A stretch of DNA of 51,155 nucleotides, from the NCBI GenBank assembly GCA_964356335.1, contig CAYHHI010000022.1, positions 1 through 51,155 on the forward strand, given 5' to 3'. The notes under the pieces were generated by a model. The model made no database searches. It had not been told where the DNA came from and saw only the letters and a program-made list of their open reading frames with translations. This document shows, in pieces, positions 49,642-51,155 of this stretch (positions are counted from its first letter, which is position 1; the number at the start of each line of letters is the position of its first letter). Position numbers and translations under genes: made by a program. The DNA is from CAYHHI01 sp964356335 (lineage in GTDB: Bacteria; Arandabacterota; Arandabacteria; Arandabacterales; Arandabacteraceae).

Positions 49642-51155
49642 GCTCGCTCTCCTTGGTCCGTGTGCAGCCTACTTTTTCCTTTTTAGGCTTGGGTTTACAT
49701 TCGAAGCCCAATACATCCTTCTTTCTGCATACCTTGATGTTCGAGCCTGGTTTGAACGTGCCCTTTAAGACCTCTTCAGCGAGAGGATCTTCCAGGAGTC
49801 TCTGTATCGTCCGCCTCAAGGGCCTGGCGCCGAGGGAAGGATCATACCCTTTCTCGATAAGGAGCTGTCTGGCTTCAGGGCTCATCGCGAGCGAGAGTCC
49901 ATACGATGCGAGGCGCTCCTCGACCTCCTCCAGAAGAATGTCGACGATCTTCTCGATCTCAGGAAGCCCGAGTGAGCGGAAGACTGTTATTTCGTCGACG
50001 CGGTTCAGGAACTCCGGGTTGAAGGTCCGTTTGAGCTCTGCCAAGATCTTATCTCTCATCCGTTCATAGGTCTCCTCGGCATCCTCGCGCTGGAAACCGA
50101 GGGAGATACCTCCTTTTATGCTTCTTGTCCCCACGTTGGATGTCATGATGACAACACAGTTCTTGAAATCCACGGCCCTGCCGAAGCTATCAGTCAGCTG
50201 GCCGTCTTCGAGCACCTGGAGCATGATGTTGAAAACGTCCGGATGGGCCTTTTCGATCTCATCGAGGAGGACCACCGAATATGGTCTTCTCCGAACCCTC
50301 TCTGTGAGCTGACCGCCCTCCTCGTAACCCACGTAGCCGGGGGGTGCCCCAACCAGCCTTGAGACGGCGAACTTTTCCATGTACTCGGACATATCGATCC
50401 TTACCATGGAGTTCTCATCACCGAACAGAAACTCGGCAAGCGCTCGGGCAAGCTCGGTCTTACCCACACCCGTCGGCCCTAAGAAGAAGAAAGACCCAAT
50501 CGGCCTCCTCGGATCCTTCAGTCCGGCTCGGCCCCTGCGGATCGCCTTGGATACTGCTCCGAGCGCCTCGTCCTGTCCGACCACGCGTTTTCTCAGTTCA
50601 TCTTCCATCCGAAGCAGCTTCTTGGATTCTTCCTCTTCGATCTTCACTATCGGGACACCGGTCATTCTTGAGACGATGTATGCAATGGCCTCTGCATCCA
50701 CTTTAACGTCTGTGCCATCGGCAGCTTGTTTCCAGTTCTTCCTTATCTCGTCCAGCTTGGCCCGCAGCTCCCTTTCCCTGTCCCTTACCCTTGCCGCATT
50801 TTCGAAGTCCTGCTTCCTTATATAACTCTCCTTGTCTATGACCAACTTATCGAGCTTGGTTTCGAGCTCTCTTATGTCAGGTGGGACCGAAGAGACCGAG
50901 AGCCTCGCCCTTGCGCCGGCCTCATCGATCACATCGATCGCCTTGTCAGGCAGGTACCTGTCCTTTATATATCTCTCCGAGAGCCTCGCCGCCGCAACCA
51001 CTGCTTCATCGGTTATCCTCACCCTGTGATGAGCTTCATATTTGTCACGGAGGCCCCGGATGATCTCGATGGTCTCCTCAACCGTCGGTGGAGACACCAT
51101 TATAGGCTGGAACCTTCGTTCAAGAGCACCATCCTTCTCGATGTACTTGCGGTAT
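49619..51155 (-). CDS. clpC: ATP-dependent Clp protease ATPase subunit ClpC (partial)
   Basis: The gene runs off the window end; 511 C-terminal residues are visible, continuing to 51155 with YRKYIEKDGALERRF upstream of MVSPPTVEETI. The end of the first AAA domain, a UVR motif (IRKQDFENAARVRDRERELR) and the complete second AAA domain are present. The second domain has Walker A GPTGVGKT, sensor/arm motifs VGAPPGYVGYEEGG and VLLDEIEKAHPDV, and FNPEFLNRVDE. The UVR motif marks ClpC and not ClpB or ClpA. A charged, Cys-containing tail of about 40 residues (KPKPKKEK, ending EEKELE) is longer than usual. It unfolds proteins for ClpP. Confidence 0.93.
   Translation of the reverse strand, partial: YRKYIEKDGALERRFQPIMVSPPTVEETIEIIRGLRDKYEAHHRVRITDEAVVAAARLSERYIKDRYLPDKAIDVIDEAGARARLSVSSVPPDIRELETKLDKLVIDKESYIRKQDFENAARVRDRERELRAKLDEIRKNWKQAADGTDVKVDAEAIAYIVSRMTGVPIVKIEEEESKKLLRMEDELRKRVVGQDEALGAVSKAIRRGRAGLKDPRRPIGSFFFLGPTGVGKTELARALAEFLFGDENSMVRIDMSEYMEKFAVSRLVGAPPGYVGYEEGGQLTERVRRRPYSVVLLDEIEKAHPDVFNIMLQVLEDGQLTDSFGRAVDFKNCVVIMTSNVGTRSIKGGISLGFQREDAEETYERMRDKILAELKRTFNPEFLNRVDEITVFRSLGLPEIEKIVDILLEEVEERLASYGLSLAMSPEARQLLIEKGYDPSLGARPLRRTIQRLLEDPLAEEVLKGTFKPGSNIKVCRKKDVLGFECKPKPKKEKVGCTRTKESELEEKELE

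Noticed and set aside
1..51155. CRISPR arrays, insertion sequences, integrase genes and rRNA
   Set aside because: None seen: no regularly spaced repeats, transposase motifs or rRNA sequence.

Overview
The window reads as chromosomal DNA from a Gram-negative, LPS-making bacterium of moderate to high GC. It carries most of the lipid A pathway, Kdo and heptose transferases, MsbA, BamA and Skp. The LpxC-FabZ fusion is typical of the Bacteroidetes/Chlorobi/Fibrobacteres (FCB) side of the tree, and the Minf_1886-type small protein is familiar from Planctomycetes, Verrucomicrobia and uncultivated phyla. My guess is an FCB-related candidate phylum, with low confidence. TTG and GTG starts and 4-nt stop/start overlaps are frequent.

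Region 1 (1-3311, + strand): the end of one aspartate decarboxylase (panD) gene, a second complete but divergent panD, a possible 49-residue lipoprotein, a CapK/PaaK-type adenylate-forming ligase and a polysaccharide deacetylase. Region 2 (3327-6808, - strand): galT, glgA and a family 2 glycosyltransferase whose stop codon lies inside tRNA-Gly, followed by tRNA-Cys. A 16-bp perfect palindrome covers the likely galT -10 box.

Region 3 (6832-24985) is an exopolysaccharide/O-antigen locus. The main - strand operon runs wza, a Wzz-type chain-length protein, a BY-kinase-like ATPase with a degenerate nucleotide site, a GT39-type membrane transferase, an O-antigen ligase/polymerase, a DegT aminotransferase, a polyprenyl-phosphate sugar transferase, a Gfo/Idh dehydrogenase, a hexapeptide acetyltransferase, a radical SAM protein and two GT4 transferases. 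A GT2 gene (+) and a second - strand group (deacetylase-like protein, GT4, FemAB-like protein) follow. The wza leader has a strong promoter, about 185 nt of untranslated RNA and an intrinsic terminator just before the ribosome binding site, so attenuation is likely.

Region 4 (25159-33385, - strand) is an LPS core operon: a Minf_1886-family protein, Hsp20, a divergent GT9 protein, MsbA, two heptosyltransferases, GmhB, a DUF3108 protein and a conserved protein of unknown function.

Region 5 (33407-35680, + strand) is one membrane protein with an embedded spermidine-synthase-like domain. Region 6 (35640-51155, - strand) is an envelope operon: clpC (partial), bamA, skp, lpxD, lpxC-fabZ, lpxA, a terminator, a GnnA-like dehydrogenase, lpxB, waaA, lpxK, nadB and a fused AmmeMemoRadiSam B-A protein with an N-terminal membrane segment.

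Together the genes build nucleotide sugars, assemble lipid A, core and a surface polysaccharide, and export them. The least explained parts are the tandem panD group, the deacetylase with an apparently permuted domain, the wza leader, and several proteins that keep a fold but lose catalytic residues.
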